From Hydractinia symbiolongicarpus (taxonomy: Eukaryota; Cnidaria; Hydrozoa; Anthoathecata; Hydractiniidae): DNA of 64,000 bases. Below are positions 10,070 to 20,975 of the stretch, in pieces (within the stretch, counting starts at the first letter, position 1; the number at the start of each line of letters is the position of its first letter). Location: contig NC_079880.1 of the NCBI RefSeq assembly GCF_029227915.1, positions 19,966,501 through 20,030,500 of the forward strand. The letters are read 5' to 3'. The notes beneath the pieces are model-generated. The model made no database searches. It saw only the letters and a program-made list of their open reading frames with translations, and was not told the origin of the DNA. Both the position numbers and the translations under genes were made by a program.

Positions 10070-10294
10070 TTATTGACAACGCCCCTGTTTTTTGTATATT
10101 TTTATATAGGTTGAAAGGCAATTGGTACAGATCCACGCACCGTCATGGTTGTGCACCAAAGACCCTGGACAGGCGGGGCAGTACATAATATTTCGAGTCT
10201 TGTATAGGGGATCAAATGCCAACATACCCTGTAGGTACCGCAATATTTTAAGGTACTTCTCCACAAGTCGCGCTTTTTCCGAAAGGCAGGGCAT
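10070..10294 (-). CDS. Zinc-ribbon protein (74 aa) upstream of the ATPase
   Basis: Intact minus-strand frame from ATG 10,294. The N-terminal half is a Leu/Lys-rich helix (EKARLVEKYLKILRYLQG). The C-terminal half has CPACPG and CTNC about 18 residues apart, the layout of a TFIIB-like zinc ribbon, and ends KKQGRCQ with the stop touching the ATPase start. A role in late transcription or DNA binding is possible but is inference only. One of the few unbroken genes of this element. Confidence 0.5.
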   Translation of the reverse strand: MPCLSEKARLVEKYLKILRYLQGMLAFDPLYKTRNIMYCPACPGSLVHNHDGAWICTNCLSTYIKIYKKQGRCQ

Positions 10295-10320
10295 GGGTCG
10301 CTGTTAAAGAAGGGTATTTT

Positions 10321-10742
10321 GATGGGTATTTTTTTAAGGATATATTGCTGCGAACGAGAATAATAAAAAAAAAATAAGGATAATTAAGGAGAAAACCAAT
10401 TTTAGTTCTGTATCTCTAATGTTACATACTACGTTCTATGATAAGAAAATTATACATATTATACAAATATACATATAAACTATGCCCTGAAAGATAGAAA
10501 ATATAGGATTTCAGGTAACGAGAAATCTATTTATTTTACTGGTGATGGACAATCCAACCGAAATTGTTCATCTCGATCTTCTACACAGTAGATGCAAGCC
10601 ATGAGAAACTTATCCTCTGTCGTATTATTTTTTTTTTGCGAGAACTTGTTAAATTAGTCAAAACGGAAGTATAAGTTGAGGATAAAAAAACTGTGAGTTG
10701 TTTCTAAGGAACATCAACAGTATTATTCACAAGCTTGTGTGA
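10321..10742. other. AT-rich flank, no gene seen
   Basis: Composition drops to strongly AT-rich right after the Polinton block, with A-runs and stops in all frames. The element end should lie here, but no terminal repeat or target duplication could be matched because the left end is outside the window. Confidence 0.6.
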
Positions 10743-12110
10743 GAAAGAGGATCCCCTTACCCAGGATATACGTTCAAACCAATTCATATTAAGTATGATG
10801 ATTGGACTTCTACACGTGAGTTTCATCCTAATAAAAGTGTTGAAAAACACCATAAATGCGTCCGTGGCGAGGACATAGGGTTATATATAGCTTTGGCAGC
10901 AAAACTTAAAAATGAGGTCACTGAAGAGAGTTGCAACAAAGCAAAAAGTCGCCTAACAGCATTAATAAACTCTCAAAACAAAAGTAAGAAAGAGTCGTTT
11001 AAAGACACTTTAAGTTTTTGGGATGGCATAAAATTTCGATTGGCGACAGCATTTCACATTTAAAATTCATGGAGTTCCTAGGCCAAGTCTTGTCCAAGCT
11101 TTCATGAAAGCTAGATTAGAAAAAAATACCTCTTGTAGACGCAATATATGTTAATGTAGCAGACTCAGCTCGATTAGACGGTAAATGCTTTAAATGTCTA
11201 AGTGGCGAAAACAACAGGGATTTTGGACCCGGCATTTTAGAACTAGAAAATCGATATAAAAAGAATCGAATTGATAGAGCCAACAGATTTGTCTCTAAAC
11301 ACTTTGAGATATTCGACTTGTCAGATATAAAAAAGATTGCAATAACTTGGAAAAAAGAAATGAACAAGGCTCTAGCTTGGCACCAAAGATAAAACGCAGA
11401 AGATCGATATCTGCAAAATAACAGTAATTCCGAAATATGATGAAGAAAACGTCAGCAATGGACAGGTTCACACGAATTATCAACATTGATAAACAAACCC
11501 ATCGGGTAGAAATTATTTTGCAAAACAAGTCACGTAACTTTAACATATGTATCGGAATTGATATCACGTGTGATTGTGCATTTTAACAGATGGCTAGGAG
11601 AAGAACTTGCTGTCGTGCAGTATGGTGTTCACTTAATTTATTTGGCATTAAGGAAAACGATCAAGTCCTTGTTTAAGTAAATGTTGCAGACGAATTACTT
11701 GAAGATCTTCTAAAGAAATGCGCATTAACAGTAGGCAAAGTGGTAGAATTTTACAGGTTCTGCAACAAGAAAATTTTGCAGTCCTTTAAGAAACGACAAG
11801 AAATTTGACGGCTCTCAGGAATGGATTTTGCCAAAGAAGCAGTCTGGGAAACCGTCGCGTTGTTCAGAGCAAAATAAGGTGAGTTGCATCTAAACGTCAA
11901 GGGCTTGTTATATTTAGAGCCAAAGGATCGATAGTGGAAACGAAGTTGCGGTTTTTTCTGGGCAGAACATGTTGCTAAAACATCACAAGCACTAAACATA
12001 ACATTCGGCCATTCCCATCGCTTCTGGTTAAAACACATCCTGAACTGGGAATATTAACTCGTGAAGAAAGGTCTAATATCCAGTTAGAAACATTTGACGT
12101 TCAAGAAATG
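10743..12110 (+). pseudogene. Unidentified decayed protein-coding region
   Basis: Long open pieces without good start codons follow each other on the + strand: 10,743-11,063 (PYPGYTFKPIHIKYDDW, then LWDG-like SFWDGIKFRL), 11,136-11,391 (VDAIYVNVADSARLDGKC, then RYKKNRIDRANRFVSKHFE), about 11,590-11,670 (LGEELAVVQYGVHLIYLAL) and about 11,665-11,800 (VNVADELLEDLLKKCALTV). Composition and order look like one protein of over 350 residues with several breaks. No catalytic motif was recognised. Probably a dead transposable-element protein. Confidence 0.35.
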
Positions 12111-15100
12111 TAGCAAATGGTTTTGTAGAACATTCTAAGAACTTTTTATTTATTCCGTTGAAGTATTTCTGTTTTTTTCAATCTGTTCCGATGCGTTCTC
12201 ACTTCATACATTTTTCTAAGTTTCGCGTGAAGAAGACAAAAATGGCAAACTAAAATGTAATTATTCTTTTTAACATAGCATCAACCGTGTTTAATAATTT
12301 TTCCCGTATTTTATAGAGATACGATTATATTGTATTCAAACGAAAATGTAAAGCTCATTTGTTGATTTTTACATTATGTTGTCTACCGTAATTTATTTTC
12401 ATAGAAATGGTATACTTGTGTTTACTCGTTATTGCTGCATGACATACTGTCATCGACTTGAAATATCCAGCTTCAAAGCTGAAATGAAGCCAAGAAATTA
12501 AACCCGGGAAAGAACACAAACCTCCAGCAAAGTTTGAATAAATATGTGAAAAGGCCCTAAAAATACCAAAAATATTAAAGGTTGTACTTTAAATCTTCAA
12601 CTCGTGTTTTAAATTTGCAACTGGTACCTTAAAGGGTAACTCGCAAGTCCTGATATACTAAAGTACCTCTAATAGTATCTAATAGACAGGCTAAGCAATT
12701 CACCAAGACAGAGTTTTCTAAAAGCGTGACCACGCACTTCCTCCTTTCCCACCACCATCACTACTACTACCACCTTGATCGGGATTAACTCTATATCTTG
12801 GTGATATAGTAGGATAGTAGGGTTAACGTTGGTTTATATAAATTTGGTGGATATTAAAAACACCAGATTTACGAAACAAACCAATTTACGAGTAACTGAA
12901 TCGCTAAGTTACAAACATTTAAAATGATTTTAATAAATTATAAATGAATAGCGTTTGTAACTTAAAATTGCAATCAAATAAAGAAATAAAGAAGGAAAAA
13001 ACATTTATTATTTCTATTTAAAATAGTTCCTTCATATCCTAATCAGAACTAAGCATAAAATTCCCCCGTTACTTTTAAATTTCCCTCGATGGTAGATATA
13101 TTTCCCACTATCATATATTAGTCATATATGTTAATGGGGAAAGTACCTATTACGTGGGAATTATAAAACGTATAAATGAAAAAAAAAATTTATTTGTATG
13201 AGAAAAAACAAAAAGGAAGGTCGATGTACGTCGATTAAAACAAGCTACGTTAAAAACGAGTTTTAGATATAATCTATCAATGCAGTTTGAAGTTAAAAAG
13301 AAATTATTGATATACAAGGTATATAAAGCGAAAGAACATCATCAAAAGATGGTTCGTATGTTTAGCAGTGCCATCGTACTTCCAATCAACGAATTCATTA
13401 CTGTTTGCAAGAATGACACTCTAGCAAGGAAAGCCCACAAGGGTTCGTAAAAAGTACAAACTATACTGTCAACCAGCCGAACCGACAACTGAATTTATTT
13501 ATTGGTGAAACTACTGATCTATATGTCGCAGTAAACTTCCCAGATATGACCACTTGCTTCCAAAAATTGAATGTTTTTACAATGACAGTAAGCGTTTATA
13601 ATCGGTACTAGCAATATTATTGGGGGTTTTTTCATAGTAAAAGTAAAAGCTAACTGTTCTATATTGTGAAATTTTAATCTCATATTTTTGTAGGATGTGC
13701 TGAATTAACTGTTTTTTAAATTCATTTTGATTGTGACATAACAAACCCTCTAGACATAAAGTGCGAGACATACATTTAACAACATCGTAATCATGCTGAG
13801 GATTTCTCTTGATATTGTAATTTACGTTCTGCCGGTTCATTAATTGTTGACCGATTCTTCGTTTTATGTTTTTGTAATAACTTCAGTTAATTCAGGCTTT
13901 TGCTAAAAGTTTACAGATCAGCATTACTTCGGCTTATTTTGTCACACTTATCAGCAGCTTTTTTAAATGGGAAAAAATTATTTTCTACGCAGGCATATGG
14001 AAGTTTACTGTGTAAAAATTTTTAACACGGGTACTGATATTAATGATTAAGTCTCCCAAATCCTCAGTCCAAAACCAAACTATACCAATACTATTCTTAC
14101 CACACTCACCCAAAGTAATCATTAATACAGGGGGATATGAGCGTCCCCTGCCCTCAGAAGCTCAAATCAAAGCTTAGATAAGAAGATTCATCGATCGTGA
14201 AACATGCTATGTAAAGCAGGATCATACGCTGTCATGCTTACGAAGAACCTATACAACAACATCGAGAAAACTACGAGAAACGACTACATGCTGAAATTAT
14301 ACTCAACAACGTTAGAAACTACTTCACACGCAGGAAAAATGAAGAAACGAACTATTGAACTATTATCTGGAATGAAATTTTAATAACAACCTAATAAATT
14401 GGTTTACAATATTTACTAACATACTCTGAAACAAACAGTATACTACTTATATATGCAATACTCACTGAAGATGCTACGAAAATACAGATATATGAAACTT
14501 GCCGATAAGACTTGCCAATACTAGTTATATACTACAGTTTTGAAATACGTACCGATTATTAGAATTTATAATCGGCGTTAGGAAAGGTGCCGGAACTCTA
14601 ATGAAACCGGCACTGGAGGAAAACGATTGGACCTACGTGGAAATTATGGCCTGTCTCTGTTTCTTTAAAAACCATGCAAAACCTAGCCGGTGATCCATTT
14701 TGGTTTTTAATTCAAATTTATCTACACCAAATGACACACTTTAAATTCCATCCCGTCTGTCTTATATTCAAAAAAGGACTGAGGTGGTACTTAGGTTATA
14801 TTTGTTTATCAACACATTTGGTTTGCCGGGTGATAGCCCAGCAGGCTGTTGGAGCCTGCAAAGCAATGACTAATTTATATACCATGACAGAACATCGACG
14901 AATATGATTATCTACGCATTGATTCAGCCATATGTTGCAAAAAAAGCCTTTCAAATTTGAAAAAAGCAAGGTATATTTCATCAATACAGATGAAGTTTTA
15001 ATCAATAGCAGAATAAGTTATTCAATAAGATACAGAATAACAAGAAATAAACCTACACCAAGGAAGAATAAACCAACTATCACAGATACAACTAAAATAA

Positions 15101-16531
15101 AAACACTGATTACAACAAATGCAATTAGAAGGTAAATCAAGTTTACACCTTGCTACTAGATTTAACAAACTGTTTAAAAAACGTATTTTATTCTTTTCTA
15201 TTATAGACTTATTTGAGATATTTAAATTCTTTACGGAACATTGTAATATCTACCATCTTTACAATAGCATGTTGCATTAGTGTTTATTACTGAAGATTGT
15301 AAGTTTGAAAGGTCTTAAGAAAAAACAATATTAAAACACGAACTGTTAAATTCAATTGACCTGTCAGTGTGCTTTTGTGGCCCAAAAAAGTTATGTAGCG
15401 TTTAGGTTATGCGCCATGTTGTTAAAATACTATGTGCTAAACTTTCTATATAAAATATGGAATTTTAGAAAAACGTTACCTTAACTGGCAAAATATACAT
15501 TAGAGCTGCAAAGAACTTTTTGCTACAATTGAGAGCAATATACTAGTTGTTAGCTTACGAAAAAAATCCATATCTCAAATGTTAATCGACAAATTACTCG
15601 TCATGACGTCATTAACATTAAATTAATATCAATAGCTAACTCTAATTTTTAAAGCCATTACAATGCACGTGTAACTTTAACTAGGGACCACCTAGGACTG
15701 AGTTCCTAAACCTCGCTTCCAGAATCCGTTTCGGAATGGACTGGTTGATGACGTCATCAAAAAATCACTGAAAGACGATATGTGTGCAACCGATTGTCAA
15801 AAGCACATGATCTTATCAATTTCTTCATAAACGTCGAACGGTTAAAAAAATTTCTCTAAAAACTTTTTGTATAAGTGGATTTTTCCACAAGCCTTATCCA
15901 TAAAAATTCGCCCGCTACAACAAAGTCAACACAAAATATCGCTTTTGTTATTAATAGCTTAAAAATTTCGCGCGAGTTTTAGAATGACATCGATTTGGGC
16001 GGCAAAGAAAAATACGTTGTTTTGATGTGATAACAAATTAGTTTAATATTTTCTTTTGCTTTCATGATCAATTTTATGTCCATTTCTATCATTCAAACCA
16101 TTCAAGCAAAATTTGTTTTAAACTTAATTAAACTTATTGGTTTTGACTAGAAAAAACAAGAAGAAAATACGCTGTGGTTACAGTTACAAAGAGCACATTG
16201 TCAAATATCAAAAACAACTTTGAGAATTTTGAGAAACAGGCTGTTTAAAATGAAAAGTGCTCTTGTTGAGAGCATAAATTTTGTTTTGCAGCACTCGTAA
16301 TATATTTTAAGCATGAAATGAGGATCAAGAACGACGCAGAGGAGACATTTTTTGTACAATTAACTATACTAGAGGAGATAACAAGGAAGATTCAGCGGGT
16401 AATTAACACGAGAGTCTTGGAAGTGCAGTTAATGTTTGCACAATAGGATTTGCGTAGCATAGCATATTGCTTCCCTTTATTAACCCGGCGTTGACATTGC
16501 TTCCCTACTGTTTAATTCTCAATTTCTCTTT
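12111..16531. other. AT-rich non-coding stretch
   Basis: No convincing gene. Short frames such as 13,577-13,840 (-), 14,674-14,907 (+) and 14,932-15,135 (+) have no motif and are overlapped by equally long frames on the other strand. Poly-A/T runs are frequent. Nothing RNA-like was recognised. Confidence 0.6.
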
Positions 16532-16906
16532 ATGACAATCTCAAGAATCAGATTTTTCGTAGATGGATTACTAACAGCCAATTTAACAGAAGGAAGCAGA
16601 TGTTTTTTAATTCGTGCCATGGTCGATGTACTGCAGTGCATAGGATCTTGTGTTCACTGTATTGGATGTTGTTCAATCCTATTACAAAAGGCCATTGTCA
16701 ATATACTGCAGTGTATAGGATCATGTGTCCACTGTAGTGGATGTTGGACAATCCTATTACAGAAGGCTGCTGTCATGCTGACTTCGACAATTCTGTGGAC
16801 GGGTAAAAAGACCGATTTTTTTGCAAAAACGAGGCTTTTCAAACCGTATTTTACCGACCTAAAACAGCATCTCCTAGCAGCCACTTCGATGGTAAAAAAT
16901 TTGTAA
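16532..16906 (+). CDS. Hypothetical Cys-rich ORF with internal 25-residue duplication
   Basis: A 124-codon frame from ATG 16,532 to TAA 16,904. Its centre is a 75-bp tandem duplication translating to two Cys-rich units (LQCIGSCVHC-x-GC, then ILLQKA). Because 75 is a multiple of three the frame is kept. The two DNA copies differ by about five silent and six amino-acid-changing substitutions, so selection for the protein is not evident. The frame on the opposite strand is also open through the repeat. No family recognised. It could be a relic or a chance frame across a minisatellite dimer. Confidence 0.25.
   Translation: MTISRIRFFVDGLLTANLTEGSRCFLIRAMVDVLQCIGSCVHCIGCCSILLQKAIVNILQCIGSCVHCSGCWTILLQKAAVMLTSTILWTGKKTDFFAKTRLFKPYFTDLKQHLLAATSMVKNL
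16622..16771. repeat. Two 75-bp tandem units
   Basis: The 'ctgcagtgcataggatc' block at 16,631 recurs as 'ctgcagtgtataggatc' at 16,706. The units stay about 85% alike through 'caatcctattaca'. Confidence 0.8.
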
Positions 16907-17439
16907 TGTGAGAAGTATTTTGAGCGTTTGGTGGACACAGCTGTTTCAGCAAGCAAAGTTTCGGAAACTTAGACTGTGTATGACAAAACATTTTCCAAAC
17001 TGTTGACTGGGGCGAGAGGCGCCTAAAATTAAATTTTTTAGTAACTAGCATTTTAATCACATTATCCAGACTATAACCAAGTGGTCTAAATAGAATATAG
17101 CCCTATTTCAACAAGATTAATTTAAAGTAGCTGAATTCCCGTGGAAGAATCCACTGAATCTCTCATTAAACCGATTTAATTTGAACTTTCAAAATCACAT
17201 TTCAACCTCGACCCCGGCTTTTTGTCTCCGTTATAACGGGATAGAAAAGAAGAGAAAAAAGCACTGGGATCAAGGTTGCTCACTATCTGTATTATTTTAT
17301 GTTTATACCCGCTAAAACAAAAAGGTCTGAAAATATAAGCATGTGAAACAACAAGAAAAATAATAATAAAATAAATAAAAAATGGAAAATGTCTAAAAAA
17401 ATCAAAGGCGTCTAACAACCATTACGTAAAAAGCGAAAT
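16907..17439. other. Non-coding spacer, no gene seen
   Basis: AT-rich with A-runs. The only open frame of note (minus, near 17,176-17,418) is a hydrophobic F/I-rich frame without motif and was not accepted. Confidence 0.5.
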
Positions 17440-18640
17440 ACGCCTAAAACATATACTTGCTTTGCCATTCTAGAAGTACACCAGGAAAAAAAGAATACCA
17501 AACATTAAAAAAAAAATTAAACATTTTTTGTTAAGTCATGCAAAAACAACTAATCAGTCTATTGCATACCGCAAACCTTCCAAAGTTATACTCAAAATAT
17601 AAGAAATTAATAGTTGAAAACACATAAAAGAGAAATTTGCTTTAACAGACCTAAACTCATAATCAAGAAAATTACGCATAAAATCAAAGAAGCTAACATT
17701 GTATCGCTTTCAAATTTAAGAATCGAATATATTTCAAACGCTCGTAACGTAACAGATGTAAACATTGATTTAAATTTAGCTTTTATGTTTAGGTTTATTT
17801 CAACGACATCAACACTGAATCACAAAGTCTGTAGTGTTAAAAACAGTACCAACGGAAAAATTACTTTTTACAATTTATATAAATTCATCTCTATTTTAGA
17901 AAAATAGTGTTTTTTTCGTTTCAGCCTTGATGTTCTTAAATTACTTGACAAATGCTATCCTTATTATTCTCGTGTTCTTAGCATGACTATGGTCTAAAAA
18001 TATATAATGTCTTAATAAAATAAAGCATGCTATGAGTTACTATAGCTAGCTAATGGCAATTTTTACTACATGTAACGGTCCATTGCTTGGACAGAAAAAA
18101 AATTCAGTTCGTTTGATCAACAATAATAAAGTAAGCTGCTAATCAATTTTGTGCGTCATGCAAATGTTCATATTTAAAACAAACAATCAAGCTTAGATAT
18201 ATTCTTATGATATTCTAAACTTCTGACCCATTTCTCAGAGCATATTCTTAAAGGAAATATATTTCGGCTTAAGACACAACAAGAAACTTAATATTTCTCT
18301 ATTTTTTTTCAGGATTTATTTGAAAAAGAGACAACCTTCTTCGCTTCGGTTTTCTTTTTTCAGTTAATAAACAACTTTGCGTGAGATACGGCGCGCACAT
18401 GGTAAACCAGGGGTAAAATTAAATTGTTTCAACCATAACGATCGAGAACGGCGCTGTAACATAAATGACAAATGGACCCCCTGTTTTCTCGTTTGGCGGC
18501 TAACTTATTTTTTTAATAAATTTTAGTGTAAGGCCACGTCATAAGAAAGTGACCAGTGATTTGCGTGTCGTGGACTCACATAGTTGCTTACGCAAGAGAA
18601 TTAATATAAAAGACACAAAGTCATTCAATTGATGCCTAGC
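17440..18640 (+). repeat. Interspersed repeat family 'R17', uninterrupted copy
   Basis: The left half (17,440-17,930) matches 33,900-34,417: both include 'agaagtac' then 'aaaccttccaaagttata' and a frame reading LPKLYSKYKKLIVEN. The right half (17,975-18,620) matches 41,430-42,405, including 'taaaataaagcatgcta', 'tttgtgcgtcat' and 'ttaatata' near the end. The copy here is continuous where the other is split by the 7-kb IS3EU-like insertion, so it acts as the empty site. The frame at 17,614-17,907 (97 codons) is part of this repeat. Probably an old transposon with a degraded ORF; class not determined. Confidence 0.7.
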
Positions 18641-19530
18641 ATTTTGGTGACTGTGAACACCTCCTAAACTTAAAGCAAAATATTTTCAGGCATGAAGTTA
18701 TCCCACCAGTAATTGTTATAAAAATCATCCACGAGAGTTACGAGCTTCAAATTAAAAACTGAAGGTGTATGAGTATATTACGAGCTGATATGGTATCAAA
18801 CTCTAAGTAGATTTTTCAAAGACTTTTTTAAAGCTCAAGATTGCTACTGGGAACTTACACCAACAATCCCCCAATAAAATTATGAGATTCCTTTTAAAAA
18901 AATAACGTCAATGGCATTTTAGATGTTCTAAACGTCACCTTACCCTCTGACCATTCCTAATACCAAAGTTGAGGCTCTGTGAAGGTGTTGCAAAAAAGCA
19001 GTCTCACTATATTCATTGGGCGATTGTCAGAATTCTTTGACATCTTGTTAAATAAAAACGCGTTAGTTACACAATGGTCTTCTTATCGCAATAACATAAC
19101 CTGAGTGCTTACCCGCGTGTACAGACACATCAAGGCACCACCGTCCTTGAAACGTGTTAATAAACAGTGATGCGAATAGTTTACAGTTAGCTACTGTAAA
19201 CAAAACGGGTGTCGCTAAATATGCATGGCCCTTCTAACAAAGGTGGCACTGAAAATTATCTAATCTGAAAGTCATTCGCACTACTATGCACACGTGCGAC
19301 ACACATTAGCAAAAGCTAAAGTAGTCTATTTCACGAACAGTTGACAATTGTCGCAAACAAAGTTAAAACAGGTATTGCAATAACACACGAATTCCGTAAC
19401 ACTATATATTAAACATAACTTGTGTAGCACTGTTGGTATGTTTTGATTGAATGTTTATAACCTTCATATGTTCAGTGCTTTTCTCATTATAGGCAAAATA
19501 AATATAAACATGAACAGAGTACCGCCCGCT
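18641..19530. other. Non-coding spacer with one arm of a direct repeat
   Basis: No gene seen. It contains 'gcaaaaaagcagtctca' at 18,990-19,006, which recurs in the same orientation at 20,382-20,398 within longer, weaker similarity (about 60 bp). The pair brackets the Tc1/mariner relic. Confidence 0.5.
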
Positions 19531-20270
19531 ACGTCAATTTTTTAGACGCACGTACGCCAAGAGATTGGCATGACGTGGCGTGCCAAGCAACATCATGATA
19601 AGCGCCTTAGAAACTTTTCGAAAGCCACAATGGGCAGACATATGAAGACAGATGAGGCAGACAAAAGGACAGAGAGAAGGAAAAATAACCGTGGCAGGTC
19701 TGCTGTACTGAGTTGCTGCGAGAAAAGATGGATACTGAGACAAGCGGGATATTTGCGTAGAGAGTATGGTTCGTTTACCACGAAACAGGTAAATGTAAAT
19801 TGCGGGCTTATCATATGATATTTGCAATGAAACAGTGCGCAAAGTTTTAGCGAAGTCAGCATGCGTTACAGCCACTCGAGAAAAAGGGATGTTGAAACGC
19901 AAAAATGTGAATGCACGCATTGAATTCTCGAGGAAATTAAAGCCCATGGTAACGTCTACCCTTTGACGCACTTCCCTTCGAAAAAATCACTCTCAGTTTA
20001 CGCGAAGAAACCGGCGCAAATGTAACATATTTCCTTCGTCCCATGGCATACGGAACAGGAATGATATTGGCCGAGCGAGTTTGGACATCAATCCCATGGA
20101 AAATGTCTCCCGCAACGTTGAAAGAGAGGTATAAGCTTTTGCGCTGTGATCGTGCCTAACGTACGAAACGTTTAAACAATTTAGTCAAAGATGCAAAAAC
20201 ACATTGCTTTTCCAGAAACACCATCGAGAAGACAATCAAGGCCATGACAAATGGTGTGAACATGATTGTG
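19531..20270 (+). pseudogene. Tc1/mariner-type transposase relic with missing core
   Basis: Frames on + show, in order, a Tc1-like helix-turn-helix region (RGRSAVLSCCEKRWIL, about 19,690-19,740), a second DNA-binding part (SYDICNETVRKVLAKSA then REKGMLKRKNVNARIEFSRK, about 19,810-19,940) and then the post-catalytic motif LDINPMENV near 20,080, the counterpart of the Tc1 'DLNPIENVW' block. The DD34E core that should lie between is mostly absent: only about 140 bp separate the two parts instead of roughly 400. Several frame changes occur. Dead, internally deleted copy; the intact family would cut and paste at TA. Confidence 0.55.
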
Positions 20271-20975
20271 AAGGCAAAGGGTGCTAGTAGGTTTTTTTGT
20301 TATCGTTAATTTTGCACATTTTATTTCTTATAAGCAACCATGGCGTTGGAACTTCACGGCATTAGGGAGCAGGGAGGTTTTGCAAAAAAGCAGTCTCAAT
20401 ATATTTCCTGGGAGATTGTAGCTTTGTTGAGTAAACTTTGTGGGATATGTGGTAAAACGTTGCCTAATCGATCGCATATTGTTCAAGAATCATAAGGAAC
20501 TTAACAGTATTTTATTCTCATTGGTCAGACAAAGTTCTGTCACTCGTGTTTTCCTACTATAAGTAACGTCCATAAACGTTACTGAGCTACATTTTTGTTA
20601 CTTGTTAACAAACACGAAGACACGAAGTATATAGTGTAAGAAGCCATTGTAATGTCATTTTAAGATTATTGCTTTGTAATTTTTTTATAGATATGAACTC
20701 AACTAATGATTTCAAATGCAAGTTTTTATATCACTTAAATATAATTTTGCTCTGCGTAAAGAAAGACTTAACACATTAAGGAGATGTATTTGCTCCTATT
20801 GTGGAGCATTTTACTCAGACTCCTGTAAATTTACGTTTTTATTACTCTAAAACATCCCCATACCATCGGAAAGAGCTTACAAGGTTCAAATAATCGAAAA
20901 AAGAGAAACAGTCATTAACAGAATGAGATGAAAGGCACATTTTTATGAAGAAACAGAACAAACAACAATGAGAAG

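Larger units (their letters stand above)
1..10320. mobile_element. Polinton/Maverick-like element, decayed, left end not in window
   Basis: The block is recognised by its gene set: a major-capsid-like gene (5.0-6.3 kb), a DDE integrase (7.25-8.25 kb), an A32/FtsK-type packaging ATPase (9.5-10.07 kb), a probable minor capsid gene (2.0-2.7 kb), a coiled-coil/membrane gene (3.9-4.8 kb) and two zinc-ribbon/HNH genes. Genes are tightly packed on both strands with few-base gaps, as in Polintons and other small dsDNA virus-like elements. Nearly every gene has one or more frameshifts or stops, so the copy looks dead. By eye the DNA is clearly less AT-rich than the flank beyond about 10.3 kb. No protein-primed DNA polymerase B or adenoviral-type protease was found; the polymerase may lie left of the window. 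The right boundary is set only by where coding and composition change; no terminal inverted repeat could be paired. Confidence 0.85.
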
